NCBI GenBank assembly: GCA_910589415.1
Contig: OU342632.1
Span: 48,535,341 to 48,599,340 of the forward strand
Length of the DNA: 64,000 bases
Source of the DNA: Malachius bipustulatus
Taxonomy: Eukaryota; Arthropoda; Insecta; Coleoptera; Melyridae
Reading direction: 5' to 3'
Under the pieces are notes generated by a model that was not told the origin of the DNA, made no database searches, and saw nothing but the letters and a program-made list of their open reading frames with translations. Both the position numbers and the translations under genes were made by a program. Positions 26,001 to 32,197 of the stretch are shown here, piece after piece (the stretch's first letter is position 1; each line of letters begins with the position of its first letter).

Positions 26001-29000
26001 ATCTGTGCAAAGGAGGTTGCAATAACTCTAAGTAATACTTGGAAGACTTTCTTTTAGTTCACTTAATGCTTATAAAGCTGACTTGTAATTTTTCATTTCA
26101 CTTCGCATGATATTGTGTAACAAGCAGTTTGCTGCAATTCAATCAACTCAATATAATCTAATTCTAATACAGTTCATGAAATTACAATATTAGTGTTCAA
26201 ATTTGACCAGCCTCTTATGTGAAAACTTAGAACAATTATACAACTCATGATGTAATATTTCCCTATTCTACCTCATGACTAGCTATCGATAGTCAAGCAC
26301 AGTCTGAGAATATAGAATACACAGGAAGGAGAATTTTCATCATTGTGGTGGAACCGGGATGGGTGACGCAAATGATGGACGATGTTTCCGACCGTCACTG
26401 TTCCTTGACAGTTCACAGTGCAAACTGAAATTATTTGTGAACTCTATTATTATTACTACCTACAGAATGACTCTCCAATGACTCACAATTTTGAGTATTT
26501 TCCTTGATTATTTTCGTTGCTAAAGCCAACTTTGAATAATATTCTTTCTCGAAATTATAGCATTCTAAATATTGAGCATTTAAATCTGCTTGTTCTATTG
26601 ATAACTCAATGATGTCTTGAATATCTCAAATTCATATTTGATTTCCCGAAAATCTGTCAACCTATCTTCTAATTCAGTAATAATACCATCAGTAATTTTT
26701 TCGTTTTTAATGTCATTGAGATACTTCCCAAAGTTTGTGCATTTTCTATTTTATAGAGCCTCATTTTCTTATGTTATTTTCAGTCATTTTGAATAGAAAC
26801 AACAATAAATAATTGACTTACTAATGAAGGATGTAAATAATAAAAATATTGAAGCAATTCTAAAGAAATGGAATTCTAGGATAGGATAAATTGGACAGGA
26901 CTCGTGCTTTTGTATGTTTTGATAAAAAAAAGGATTTTCATCCAGAGCTTTTCTCAACTAGAATATGCCATTCTTTGTAAATGTTACCACTGGACCGCTG
27001 GATCGACTTCTTATGATTTGTACCGGCGGTGGGCTTCTTTGGTCCGGTTGCACAAACGTAATAAAAAAACTTGTCAAATAATTAAATAAATTCTACTCCC
27101 TTTTAGAAGAGTTAGTTACCGATAAAAAATAAAATATCATTGCAAATATTTACAATATTTTCAAAATTTTCAATTTAAATCAGTAATTATCTGAAAAGAT
27201 TTTCAATTACGTATGTGCAACCGGATCTTTACCTTTGATCGTATTGTTAATTACTTTTCTTCGAGTAAGATCATCATACAGTAGACCGTACTCTGCTACC
27301 ATATGTTTCAGATTAAATGTTCGTGCCTTATCTAATTTAAAGTGATTTCTTTTCTAATTCATTTTATTAAATTGACATTCTTATTATTGTTTTAGATAAT
27401 AAATAATAATAGGGGTTTATTAATTAAATAAATAGAAATCGTGAACAGTGTTGTTAATGGTTTAATGGTTTGTCTCTAAATCCTGATAAGTGTTCTCTTA
27501 TAAGTTTCGCAACAAAACATAATGTCATGTTAAATGACTATGTCCTTGCTGGCACAGTTCTTAACCGCCCTGATACGATAGTTGATTTGGGCGTTACTTT
27601 CGATCCAAAAGTATTTTTCAGCGCACATGTCGTCAACATTGGCGCTCCATGTTGGCGTAGGGGATTAATGGGTACTTAGATTGTCGGGATTTAGTTGGTA
27701 TGTTGAGGCTGTGATTGATTTTGCAGACAGATTTATTCAGGTGCAGTTTAGCATATTTAAAAAATGTGTCTAGGTCATAGTTTCAATTGTCCATTGTTTT
27801 AAAATTAGCCGCTAATTGATGCAATAATAATAATAATTGTTGTACTGCGGTACTACTTGTACTTTGTAATGTCTTGTAATGTATCCTGTAATTAAGGAAT
27901 TTTCCCTGTTGGGTATAATATTGATTAAATCAATAAAATAAATTATTATTTATAAATCTTGGTTAATTGAAAATCACTCGACATGTTGTCAAACAATTAC
28001 CATTGTCCTTCGGCCTCAGTTAATTAATGCTTGACAACATGTTTCGTGGAAACGTGATTTTTGAATCACTATTATTTCACTTGTATTATGTCCCGTAATT
28101 AGCGTGCAATACTGAAACAGCAGATTCTATTTTAAAAAATTTGAAAAAAAGTTCCTATAAAAATAAGTTGAGATGTGCTTCCTAAGAGGGCTACAACCCC
28201 CGAAAGGGGAGCCCATGAAGATGGTTTTTATTTAATATCTCCGAAACCCTTCAAGATAAAAAAGTGAAATTTTGTGAATTTATCAAACTTTTTATGGCCA
28301 ATAAGATGCAATTATAACAAATTTAAAATTTCCATTAGGCGGGTCAGATAGGTGAGGAGTGAGATTAAAACCACCCTAACTATTTTTGTACGTACCTTGT
28401 GCCAGTATTTGATATCAGATTATGAAATGTTGAAGTTTTTTACACAAAAAAGGTCGTCTTGTTGAATTTCGATAACATGCACCGTTTTCGATTAAAATCG
28501 ATTTGAAAATTACCTTACATGGCATAAAAATTCATGATATAACACAACTAGAGAAAAAGTTTCATTGATTTCCATTTTGGTCAACGCATAATCGGGCCCA
28601 ACGACTCAGAGCTCGAGAAGCTCTCAAAATTTGGAATCAGTTCCTTTTAATTTCATTGGTAGCTACATTTATTTTTTGCAGCAGCTCCTCGCATGTGTTA
28701 ACTTCAGTCGCGTACACAAAAAAATTTAGATGCGCCCAAAAATAAAAGGCTAGAGGGTTTAAGTCGGGAGATCGGGCTGGCCAAGCTACGGGCCCATTAC
28801 GACCGATCCACCGATCGGGAAAGTTGTCATTCAGCCATTGTCTGGCATTTCTCGCATAGTGAGCTGGCGCCCCATCATTCTGATACCACATCATGTTTCT
28901 CAAATTCAACGGAACATCTTACAATAGTTCATTGTGATTGTTTTCGAGAAAGTTCACGTAACCATTCGCATTAAGGCGATTGGGGAGTTCTACTGGACCA

Positions 29001-31694
29001 ATTAGTTGATCTCCTATTTTTCCAGCCCATAAATTCACCGAAAATCTACGTTGGAAGCTTGCTGTCATACTAATCGCGGATTTTCGTCGACCCAAAATTG
29101 GGTGTTATGCATATTAGATGCTCCATCCTTAGTGAACGTAACTTTATCACTCCATAGGATGTTAGGTGGAAAATTTTCATTATTTAAAACCCATCGACAG
29201 AACTGTACTCTCGCAAAAAGTCACGTGGCTCTAAATCTTGCACCCGTTGGTAATGATATGGATGAATTTCCTGCATCCTAACCGTTCTTCTTCCTATCTA
29301 CAATAATTGTTTCATTACTTTTACATATTTCAAAAGTACCTCCTTAAATTTTTCATTACTGTTGATCGCGGTATTTGTGCTAATCTGGATACCGTTCTTA
29401 TGCTTATTTTGGGGTCATTTTCGGAATGGTTCAAAGCATTTTAAACTGCATGATTTGACGAGGTCTCCCCTGACCGCGAGCATGCCTAAAACTGCCATTT
29501 TCCGTTAAACGTTGATGTATGCGGGTGAACATTTGACGAGTAGGAGCTATTCGGTTTGGAAATCGTCGTCGGTATTCATGCTCAGCTGCCAGAGCACACC
29601 ATTGCACAATCCATACACGAAGTGCATATCAGCCAGCCCTTAGTGAAATGTTCACAATTTTCAAACAACCTGTCACTTATTACATCCCGTGATCCGTGGC
29701 CTACATTGAATATTATTCTCTAGTTGTGTTTCATTTTAAATTTTTATGCCATGTAAGGTAATTTTCAAATCGATTTTAAGCGAAAACGGTGCATATTATC
29801 GAAATTCAACAGGACGACCTTTTTTGTGTAAGAAACTTCAACATTTCATAATTTGATATCAAATACTGGCACAAGGTACGTACAAAAATAGTTACGGTGG
29901 TTTTAACCTCACTCCTCACCTATCTGACCCCCTAATGGAAATTTTAAAATTGTTGTAATTGCATCTTACTGGCCATAAAAAATTTGATAAATTCCCAAAA
30001 TTTCACTTTTCTATCTTGAAGAGTTTCGGAGATATTAAATAAAAACCATCTTCATGGGCTCTCCTTTCGGGGGCTGTAGCCCCCTTAGGAAGCAATAGGT
30101 TATATAAAAATAGGTCGAGACCTATTTTTATAGGAACTTTTTTCACATTTTTGAAAATAGAATCTGCGGTTTCAGCATTGCAAGCTCATTACGGGACACC
30201 TGTATATGATCATCCACACTTTTATTACACTAAGGGCGGTTTTTTCAATAGCAGTTTAAACTTGAGTTTAGTTAAACGAAGTTTAAAATTTAAACTGCGT
30301 TTAAGTTAGTATCGGTTGTTCATGCCTACTTCAAACGAAGTTTAGCTAAACTCAGTTTAATCGACAGTTTCAAGTACCTATGTAAGTACCTTTATTGTAA
30401 ACACTGTCACTTAAATGTCGGTTCATCATGTCATAACCGTCAAATTGACAGCAAATTAATTTGTTTTGCACCTGGCGAGGTGCACGTGGACTTGTTTTAA
30501 TTATTTTTATTGTTTATTTTGCTTAATATGCATTAATATGGAAGGTGTATCAAAAATTACTGGTACGTTCAAGAGGAACGCTAATTTTTCAACACAAGAG
30601 GTTGAAAGGCTTGTGGACTATGTAGAAAAATACAAGGAAATAATAGAAAATAGAAGGACTGATGCAGTCACCTGTTGTAAGGAGAAGAAAGCAGCCTGGG
30701 AACAAATTCGAGATCTTTTCAATTCGGTAACCACAGATGGTTATCGAGACGAAAAGTAGAACCCTGAATAAGTATTCCTTCTCAAACAGGCTAATAACAA
30801 TAACCAAATTCCACACCAACCAAATTCTTTTAAAAAAGTAACAAGTAATAATAATTGTAAAGCACTCTACTGGTGCACTTGTGCTTATAAACAACCTGGC
30901 TCCTGGATTATATTTTTATTCATAAAAATAACTTCGTAGGTTAGTTTCACGTTAAACTTAGCTTAAACCACCAAAAATCTCTGTTTAAGAATCCCGAGTT
31001 TAAACCCCAGTTTAAACTACAGTTAACCTTAAACTAGCAATGAACAAGGATCATTTGTATTTAATCTTGGTTTAACGTTAAAGTAGGTTTAAACTAGGAT
31101 TGAAAAAACGGCCCTAAAAGTGGAAAGTGCAGTATAACATGCTAAATAGTAAAATTACTTACATGATTTCAGTGCTGCTGCTAAAGCGACTATGCAAGTA
31201 TCGATGACTGCACCATCAAAATCTAAACATATCAAGTCCACAAAGAGACACCAGGCGAGTTTATCAGGGAATAAACACAAATCCTTCAAATTTACCCACT
31301 CAGAATTTTCAATAATATCAGCTACTAACTGTGTGTAAACCTGAGCTTGATCACTAGGTGGGCCTGATCGGAATTTTGGAGAACAGAGTGGAGGTAATTC
31401 TACATTTGGTATAAGAAAACCTTGATCTGCGTTTTCTGGTTTTGGCCTGCATAATTCCTAAAATAAATATGATTCCGAAATTTACTACAAATATTTCGAA
31501 CAAATTTTATCACACTTACAGCCTTAATTCCGCAGACTACAGTGGTTCGGCCAATCCTTGCCAAGGCAGATCCATCTGCTGTGGAGATTGATCCGAGGTT
31601 TACCATTACGGGTCGGAACTTATTTAGTTCTCTTCCATCTGGTCTGATGTCGTGGGCTAAATAGTCTCGGTAATATTTAACAGGATGAAGAAAT
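1796..31694 (-). CDS. EXOSC8: Exosome complex component RRP43 (EXOSC8), split over 30 kb
   Basis: EXOSC8 is a catalytically inactive RNase PH-like subunit of the six-member ring of the RNA exosome, which degrades and trims RNA in nucleus and cytoplasm. Exons visible here are 31520-31694, 31163-31457, 8454-8574 and 1796-2006. They join in one open frame with GTAAGT donors and AG acceptors, giving about 267 residues, slightly short of the usual length of about 276. Diagnostic segments are [59 protein letters not shown] and the C-terminal LCTVHKPGG. The second coding exon starts two bases into a codon, so a tiny first exon (roughly eight codons) is missing. I did not find it upstream of 31694. 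Intron sizes are 62 nt, 22.6 kb and 6.4 kb; both long introns are packed with transposons. The coding frame carries no stop, so it looks functional. Confidence 0.93.
2784..2910. repeat. dispersed repeat copy, related to 33475-33597
   Basis: The block starting TATCCCATTTAAAAAAATAG and running through AAGGAACACCCTGTATAA to AAAATTGACC closely matches 33475-33597. Both contain the ACAGGGTGTCC-type word seen at the ends of several elements here (4756, 5614, 30202, 45898). It is probably part of a non-autonomous DNA transposon; the superfamily is not clear. Confidence 0.6.
2988..3168. repeat. inverted repeat / small foldback element
   Basis: AACGTATTTTAAACATTAAA at 2988 is answered by its near reverse complement ending at 3168, and the matching arms extend about 33 bp including AATAACTCTTTT. 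An inner pair of arms (TCAAGAAATATTT and AAATATTTCTTGA) also matches. It is a palindromic non-coding element in the EXOSC8 intron. Confidence 0.65.
3219..4511 (-). mobile_element. mariner element, complete ends, inactive
   Basis: A 1293-bp element with terminal inverted repeats beginning CGAGGTCTGGCTATTAAATA (3219) and matching at the right end (4511). It is flanked by the TA target duplication (3217-3218 and 4512-4513) expected of Tc1/mariner elements. Length and TIR size (about 27 bp) are typical of mariner. It lies within the last EXOSC8 intron in the same orientation as the host gene. Confidence 0.93.
3276..4430 (-). pseudogene. mariner transposase remnant
   Basis: The minus strand encodes a mariner transposase, the DD34D enzyme that binds the TIRs and cuts and joins DNA. 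Pieces in order are a helix-turn-helix region with [11 protein letters not shown] and RVFEWYKRF (about 4170-4260), GRPVSVST, the first catalytic segment [11 protein letters not shown] (about 3850), a degraded middle, and EHAPYSPD (about 3500). The C-terminal piece is [19 protein letters not shown] (3280-3476). The reading frame changes between 3694 and 3700 and again near 3480-3494, and the N-terminus is interrupted near 4100. The second catalytic aspartate segment (usually HDNARPH-like) is not intact. It should not make active enzyme. Confidence 0.92.
4756..5614. mobile_element. 859-bp foldback element, CAGGGTG ends, TA target
   Basis: The left half (4756 to about 5160) and right half (about 5190 to 5614) are reverse complements over roughly 400 bp, with scattered mismatches. 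Ends read CAGGGTGAGGCGCGAGAACC and its complement, flanked by TA on both sides. Internal paired words include GGTTATACCGGAAGTTGCCA and ACATGTCCCTATC. Small ORFs in the arms are mirror images of each other and not genes. The ends and TA target resemble Tc1/mariner-type non-autonomous elements; that assignment is inference. Confidence 0.8.
5615..8453. other. EXOSC8 intron, no gene seen
   Basis: AT-rich intronic sequence. I see no coding segment with family resemblance. Low-complexity A/T runs and degraded repeat-like stretches are present, for example the repeated 'AACCCTTAAAAACCACCC'-type text near 6080-6240. Short ORFs at 7247-7480 and 7733-7915 lack any recognisable feature. Confidence 0.6.
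8454..8574 (-). CDS. EXOSC8: EXOSC8 internal exon ([10 protein letters not shown] ... STTFAIFE)
   Basis: This 121-nt exon is bounded by a T-rich tract ending in CAG (8575-8577) and a GTAAGT donor (8448-8453). It encodes [13 protein letters not shown], then [17 protein letters not shown], matching the strand of the RNase PH-like fold that precedes the C-terminal part in EXOSC8. The acceptor and first 29 bases of this exon are repeated at 9861-9889, inside a 317-bp duplicated block. Confidence 0.93.
8546..8863. repeat. direct duplication, copy 1 (contains EXOSC8 exon start)
   Basis: This 318-bp block is repeated almost perfectly at 9861-10177; the only difference I see is one A fewer in an A-run. 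It includes 29 bp of the EXOSC8 exon, its acceptor and 289 bp of upstream intron. The two copies lie directly on either side of a 997-bp insertion, like an oversized target-site duplication. Confidence 0.93.
8864..9860 (+). mobile_element. 997-bp insertion between duplicated flanks, candidate solo LTR
   Basis: The insert is unlike its surroundings. It starts GTAATGTACATTTCGTACGT, contains a GC-rich stretch at 8900-8930 (GACGGCGGCGCGCGC) and an 18-bp minisatellite at 9404-9493. An AATAAA signal at 9733-9738 and a TC-rich end follow. The order promoter-like GC region then poly(A) signal suggests a solo LTR or a 5'-truncated retroelement. The canonical TG...CA ends are not clear: it starts with TG only if the preceding T is included, and ends TTA. 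No protein is encoded. Confidence 0.45.
9404..9493. repeat. 18-bp minisatellite, about five units
   Basis: The unit TTTTTCCCTGGAGGCACA repeats in tandem, the first three units nearly perfect and the last two degraded. Because 18 is divisible by three, it opens an artificial reading frame (repeats of SLEAHF) that should not be called a gene. Confidence 0.9.
9861..10177. repeat. direct duplication, copy 2 (partial EXOSC8 exon)
   Basis: Second copy of 8546-8863. It carries the CAG acceptor and only the first 29 nt of the EXOSC8 exon, then breaks off at the insertion. Since EXOSC8 is transcribed right to left, the spliceosome meets this decoy acceptor before the real one. Confidence 0.93.
10600..11720 (+). 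pseudogene. pogo/Tigger-like transposase, heavily decayed copy
   Basis: Scattered matches to the better-preserved copy at 22969-25329 occur in the same order. They are [23 protein letters not shown] near 10680-10755 (in the other copy [21 protein letters not shown]; shown here only as ends), [16 protein letters not shown] near 10860-10910, [17 protein letters not shown] near 11060-11110, and [13 protein letters not shown] text near 11290-11310. Stops and frame changes interrupt all of them. This family (HTH_psq/CENP-B N-terminus plus DDE_1 nuclease) gives rise to jerky/Tigger-type proteins. No function is expected. Confidence 0.75.
11788..11891. repeat. left arm of a far-split inverted repeat
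   Basis: AAAGGACCCACGG to GTCTCCATGGGC is the near reverse complement of 22006-22113, about 10.1 kb away. The arms share GGTCAAATTTGTTGTAATTT. The simplest reading is that these were the ends of one short palindromic element that was later split by the LINE and everything nested within it. Confidence 0.75.
11905..12330. mobile_element. MITE with about 75-bp terminal inverted repeats
   Basis: The left arm CTCCTGTTCTCGAGA, continuing through CTCTGAAGAT and ATTTATTTTTAAAT, is matched in reverse complement at 12243-12330. No coding sequence lies between. It lies directly next to the split inverted repeat (11788-11891) and before the LINE. Confidence 0.75.
12884..13030. mobile_element. 147-bp MITE in the LINE endonuclease
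   Basis: Perfect-looking terminal inverted repeats GCCCGTATTCACAAACGATA and beyond (to TAATTACGTAAT) bound this short element. It interrupts the LINE reading between KIGHLNLQS and [10 protein letters not shown] truncated copy in the opposite orientation lies at 51253-51379. I could not see an obvious target duplication. Confidence 0.88.
13033..14274 (+). pseudogene. LINE endonuclease and linker, frameshifted
   Basis: Encodes the exonuclease-endonuclease-phosphatase domain that nicks target DNA. Motifs in order are LMLTETWL (13096), [20 protein letters not shown] (13310), [10 protein letters not shown] (13425) and the C-terminal ISDHRLVF (13610). The first frame breaks at a run of about twelve G bases near 13187, where a one-base length change moves reading to the second frame. 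Another frame change near 14030-14080 leads to the linker toward the RT. The start of the domain is separated by the MITE at 12884-13030. Confidence 0.88.
14175..15351 (+). pseudogene. LINE reverse transcriptase, 5' part, cut by copia
   Basis: A long open frame encodes the [47 protein letters not shown] (14690), [13 protein letters not shown] (14850), the catalytic [11 protein letters not shown] (14940), and the thumb [10 protein letters not shown] (15185). The frame runs to KYNYCD, where the copia LTR begins at 15357. The ORF then continues artificially into the LTR. The rest of the protein resumes at 21142. Confidence 0.93.
15352..15356. repeat. copia target-site duplication GTGAC (left)
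   Basis: GTGAC directly precedes the 5' LTR and is repeated at 21142-21146 directly after the 3' LTR. This is the 5-bp duplication usual for Ty1/copia integration. Confidence 0.95.
15357..15595 (+). repeat. copia 5' LTR (239 bp)
   Basis: Starts TGTTGGATTTCAAAAATTCA and ends AATTAATCCATTA. The same 239 bases recur at 20903-21141 with no difference that I can see. Confidence 0.97.
15596..15610 (+). promoter_or_regulatory. copia primer-binding site, internal initiator-Met tRNA type
   Basis: GGTTATGGGCCCAGT follows the 5' LTR immediately. It is complementary to the anticodon arm of initiator tRNA-Met (CAU within GGGCCCATAACC), not to a tRNA 3' end. This is the known priming mode of Drosophila copia, where a half-tRNA primes reverse transcription. 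Confidence 0.85.
16971..17697. mobile_element. 727-bp MITE in copia integrase, Harbinger-like
   Basis: The ends read TTACGCCGCGTCCTAGCTGC and the reverse complement of TTACGCCGTGTCCTAGCTGC. The arms extend about 70 bp and are rich in GCGTTGCGTGC words. The copia frame reads KDKSHV before and [14 protein letters not shown] after, so an unoccupied site CATGTTAATAGG restores reading. TTA on the left and TAA on the right fit a three-base TWA target with one change, as for PIF/Harbinger. It encodes no protein. Confidence 0.85.
18512..18590. repeat. (CTA)n microsatellite in copia
   Basis: Imperfect run of CTA/ACT triplets, interrupted in several places. It reads as a threonine/leucine-rich tract in the short frame across it and lies in the linker between integrase and RT. 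Confidence 0.9.
20903..21141 (+). repeat. copia 3' LTR (239 bp)
   Basis: Matches the 5' LTR base for base as far as I can read. It is preceded by the purine tract GAGTGGGAG and followed by GTGAC. Confidence 0.97.
21142..21598 (+). pseudogene. LINE RT C-terminal part, after copia
   Basis: Reading resumes with the target duplication: the KYNYCD of 15351 continues as [15 protein letters not shown] and [12 protein letters not shown] stop interrupts at the end of that stretch, followed by [31 protein letters not shown] and a C-terminal [23 protein letters not shown] domain (shown in part). This is the downstream domain common to Jockey/CR1-like LINE proteins. It ends at 21598 before a 3' untranslated region of about 400 bp. 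Confidence 0.9.
21980..22002 (+). repeat. (ATT)n tail of the LINE
   Basis: A run of ATT triplets after AAATAAAG marks the LINE 3' end, as in LINE clades that end in a microsatellite rather than poly(A). Confidence 0.9.
22006..22113. repeat. right arm of the far-split inverted repeat
   Basis: Reverse complement of 11788-11891, starting GCCCATGGAGACT and ending GGGGACCTTT. It begins immediately after the LINE tail. Confidence 0.75.
22169..22302 (+). pseudogene. LINE RT fragment ([13 protein letters not shown])
   Basis: About 130 bp read [19 protein letters not shown] and [14 protein letters not shown], the RT segment around the first catalytic aspartate (here FDIAFDKV, usual DFSKAFDKV). It is more like the LINE at 61441-64000 than the LINE just upstream. 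Both ends are truncated. Confidence 0.82.
22303..22968. other. unassigned sequence before the pogo element
   Basis: AT-rich, no coding segment recognised. A GTACCTACCTACCTACC tetranucleotide run lies near 22923. The pogo element's left end presumably lies here, but I could not pair it with a right TIR. Confidence 0.5.
23530..24003. other. insertion within the pogo-like DDE domain
   Basis: DETNFSLC should run directly into [11 protein letters not shown]. Instead about 470 bp intervene, bounded by ATGC on both sides (TTTATGC before, ACAATGC after), a possible 4-bp duplication. The segment contains a GA-rich stretch (23800-23920) and no recognised protein. An internal intron-like or unrelated insertion are both possible. 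Confidence 0.55.
24440..25000 (+). repeat. 24-bp minisatellite coding charged octapeptides
   Basis: About twenty tandem 24-bp units encode octapeptides of the pattern I-x-E-x-[DE]-x-E-x, such as IQEVDREH and IKEIEKEN. Several units have lost frame through GAA expansions (24788-24810) and small indels. The predicted product would be a long charged helix. It sits between the DDE core and the C-terminal tail of the pogo-like transposase. Confidence 0.9.
25632..25850 (+). CDS. possible terminal exon of an unrecognised gene
   Basis: An open frame of 72 codons without ATG runs from 25632 to TGA at 25848-25850. It is preceded by ATCGTCTTTCATAG, a good pyrimidine-tract acceptor, and followed at about 25870 by an AATAAA signal. 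The peptide includes [14 protein letters not shown] and [17 protein letters not shown], with a basic then alanine-rich end. The codon choice (GCC, ACC, CGT) is less AT-rich than its surroundings. I do not recognise the family. It may be the last exon of a host gene, or part of an unlabelled transposon. No upstream exon was identified. Confidence 0.35.
   Translation, partial: WSYYDTKSYTYKSISIYESTPDLPAATLQNATQVAFSKILCRIGVKSSTRKRVLRLNAIATVAVNAAKTAPV
25851..27456. other. no gene seen
   Basis: AT-rich non-coding sequence in the large EXOSC8 intron. A short repeated phrase (TTAAATAAAGTTATGCATTTCCTGT, then TTAAATAAAGTAATCCTGT) lies at 25868-25915. Nothing else is recognisable. Confidence 0.55.
27457..27955 (+). 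pseudogene. LINE RT C-terminal fragment with 3' UTR
   Basis: The stretch [13 protein letters not shown] (27468), then [20 protein letters not shown] and [10 protein letters not shown], is the RT thumb region of a Jockey/I-type LINE. Coding stops near 27680. The following 270 bp end in AATCAATAAAATAAATTATT, a likely LINE 3' end. The 5' end is truncated. Confidence 0.85.
27969..28062. repeat. short inverted-repeat element
   Basis: AAAATCACTCGACATGTTGTCAA pairs with TTGACAACATG ... CGTGATTTT near 28030-28060. It is about 94 bp overall and non-coding. Confidence 0.6.
28089..30202 (-). mobile_element. Tc1/mariner-superfamily element with about 480-bp TIRs
   Basis: The arms 28089-28562 and 29712-30202 are reverse complements over about 480 bp, with shared words such as CTATCTGACC, GGTACGTAC and GAAAATTACCTTACATGGCA. 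The outer ends read TGTCCCGTAAT on both sides; the right end extends to CAGGTGTCCC next to TA. A transposase remnant lies between the arms on the minus strand. TIRs this long are unusual for the superfamily. Confidence 0.85.
28637..29660 (-). pseudogene. IS630/Tc1-mariner transposase of the DUF4817 type, broken
   Basis: On the minus strand the N-terminal helix-turn-helix reads [17 protein letters not shown], then [14 protein letters not shown] (about 29500-29600). The nuclease begins with [20 protein letters not shown] and FTKDG (about 29130-29230), where the usual first catalytic ...DE is read SDK. It continues as [20 protein letters not shown] (about 28870), containing the second aspartate, and [19 protein letters not shown] (28740). 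The middle has several stops and frame changes. These insect transposases carry DUF4817 followed by DDE_3. It is dead. Confidence 0.88.
30234..31114 (+). mobile_element. PIF/Harbinger-type element with TAA target
   Basis: The terminal repeats read GGGCGGTTTTTTCAATAGCA at the left and, in reverse complement, GGGCCGTTTTTTCAATCCTA at the right. TAA flanks both sides (30231-30233 and 31115-31117), the three-base target of PIF/Harbinger. The ends are rich in GTTTAAAC-like words. The 881-bp element carries a Myb/SANT-like ORF but no transposase, so it is an internally deleted derivative. It lies 48 bp downstream (in EXOSC8 sense) of the 31163 exon. Confidence 0.9.
30538..30759 (+). CDS. Myb/SANT-like DNA-binding protein, truncated Harbinger ORF
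   Basis: 73 codons from ATG at 30538. The segment [20 protein letters not shown], then [16 protein letters not shown], matches the Myb/SANT-like (Myb_DNA-bind_5) domain of the accessory protein of Harbinger transposons, which helps the transposase enter the nucleus and bind the ends. The usual third helix and C-terminus are missing: a TAG follows DEK and the next sequence is intronic-looking. A longer reading with an in-frame ATG at 30466 exists, but its first 24 residues look unlike the family. Probably non-functional. Confidence 0.7.
   Translation: MEGVSKITGTFKRNANFSTQEVERLVDYVEKYKEIIENRRTDAVTCCKEKKAAWEQIRDLFNSVTTDGYRDEK
31163..31457 (-). CDS. EXOSC8: EXOSC8 internal exon (ELCRPKPEN ... 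LAAALKS)
   Basis: This 295-nt exon follows a TTTATTTTAG acceptor (up to 31458) and ends at a GTAAGT donor (31157-31162). It starts in phase 0 directly after GIKA of the preceding exon. It encodes the conserved core [19 protein letters not shown], a helix region around [10 protein letters not shown], and [15 protein letters not shown]. All codons are open. Confidence 0.95.
31520..31694 (-). CDS. EXOSC8: EXOSC8 second coding exon ([12 protein letters not shown] ... GIKA)
   Basis: The acceptor TTTCCATAG is at 31695-31697 onward and the donor GTAAGT at 31514-31519. The 175-nt exon starts with the last base of a codon, so an upstream exon must end with two bases of that codon. It encodes [21 protein letters not shown] and [20 protein letters not shown] in pieces, the N-terminal hallmark of EXOSC8. 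The following intron is only 62 nt. Confidence 0.95.
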
Positions 31695-31697
31695 CTA

Positions 31698-32194
31698 TGG
31701 AAATAAATAGAATACATTAGAATAAATAATAATTCCTGATTAAAAATGTATAATTCAATTTAAAAAAAATAATGTATCCTCCGTCTAATAATATTTTTCT
31801 TCCAGTTTCAGAAATAGACAAAATTAATTATTATTACTAGAGAACGGATTATAGGCAAAGTGCCAAGTGCCTATTCTTGCCTATTTCATGCTAATAATTA
31901 TCAACTTTGAAAGAATATTTGAAAATTTTACTACCCTACTTGAGATAATTTATTATAGGTCCTAAGTCAATAGCGCTATAATCCCTTATAGAAATAACTG
32001 ACCCGGACACCTGTGGTGAAGGCTGAGGCATATGTTTTCAAGTTCTCAAATTACTATTGTTTCCATTTACTACACATATCTGGTTTTAATGATTCCCAGA
32101 TGTATCTGCTTACTTTCTTACTTCTCATGAATGAATATGAAGGTACAGGTAGACCAGAATTTGTTGGCATAAAATTTTAATACATAAAAATAAG
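31698..32194. other. upstream intron of EXOSC8, first exon not found
   Basis: AT-rich. I looked on the minus strand for a short ATG exon that ends two bases into a codon with a good donor and found no convincing candidate. Nothing else is recognisable. Confidence 0.5.
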
Positions 32195-32197
32195 TAA

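Noticed and set aside
32130..32150. ATG followed by AGTAAG on the minus strand as first exon of EXOSC8
   Set aside because: The phase is wrong: the next exon needs two bases of a codon from exon 1, and this candidate gives one.
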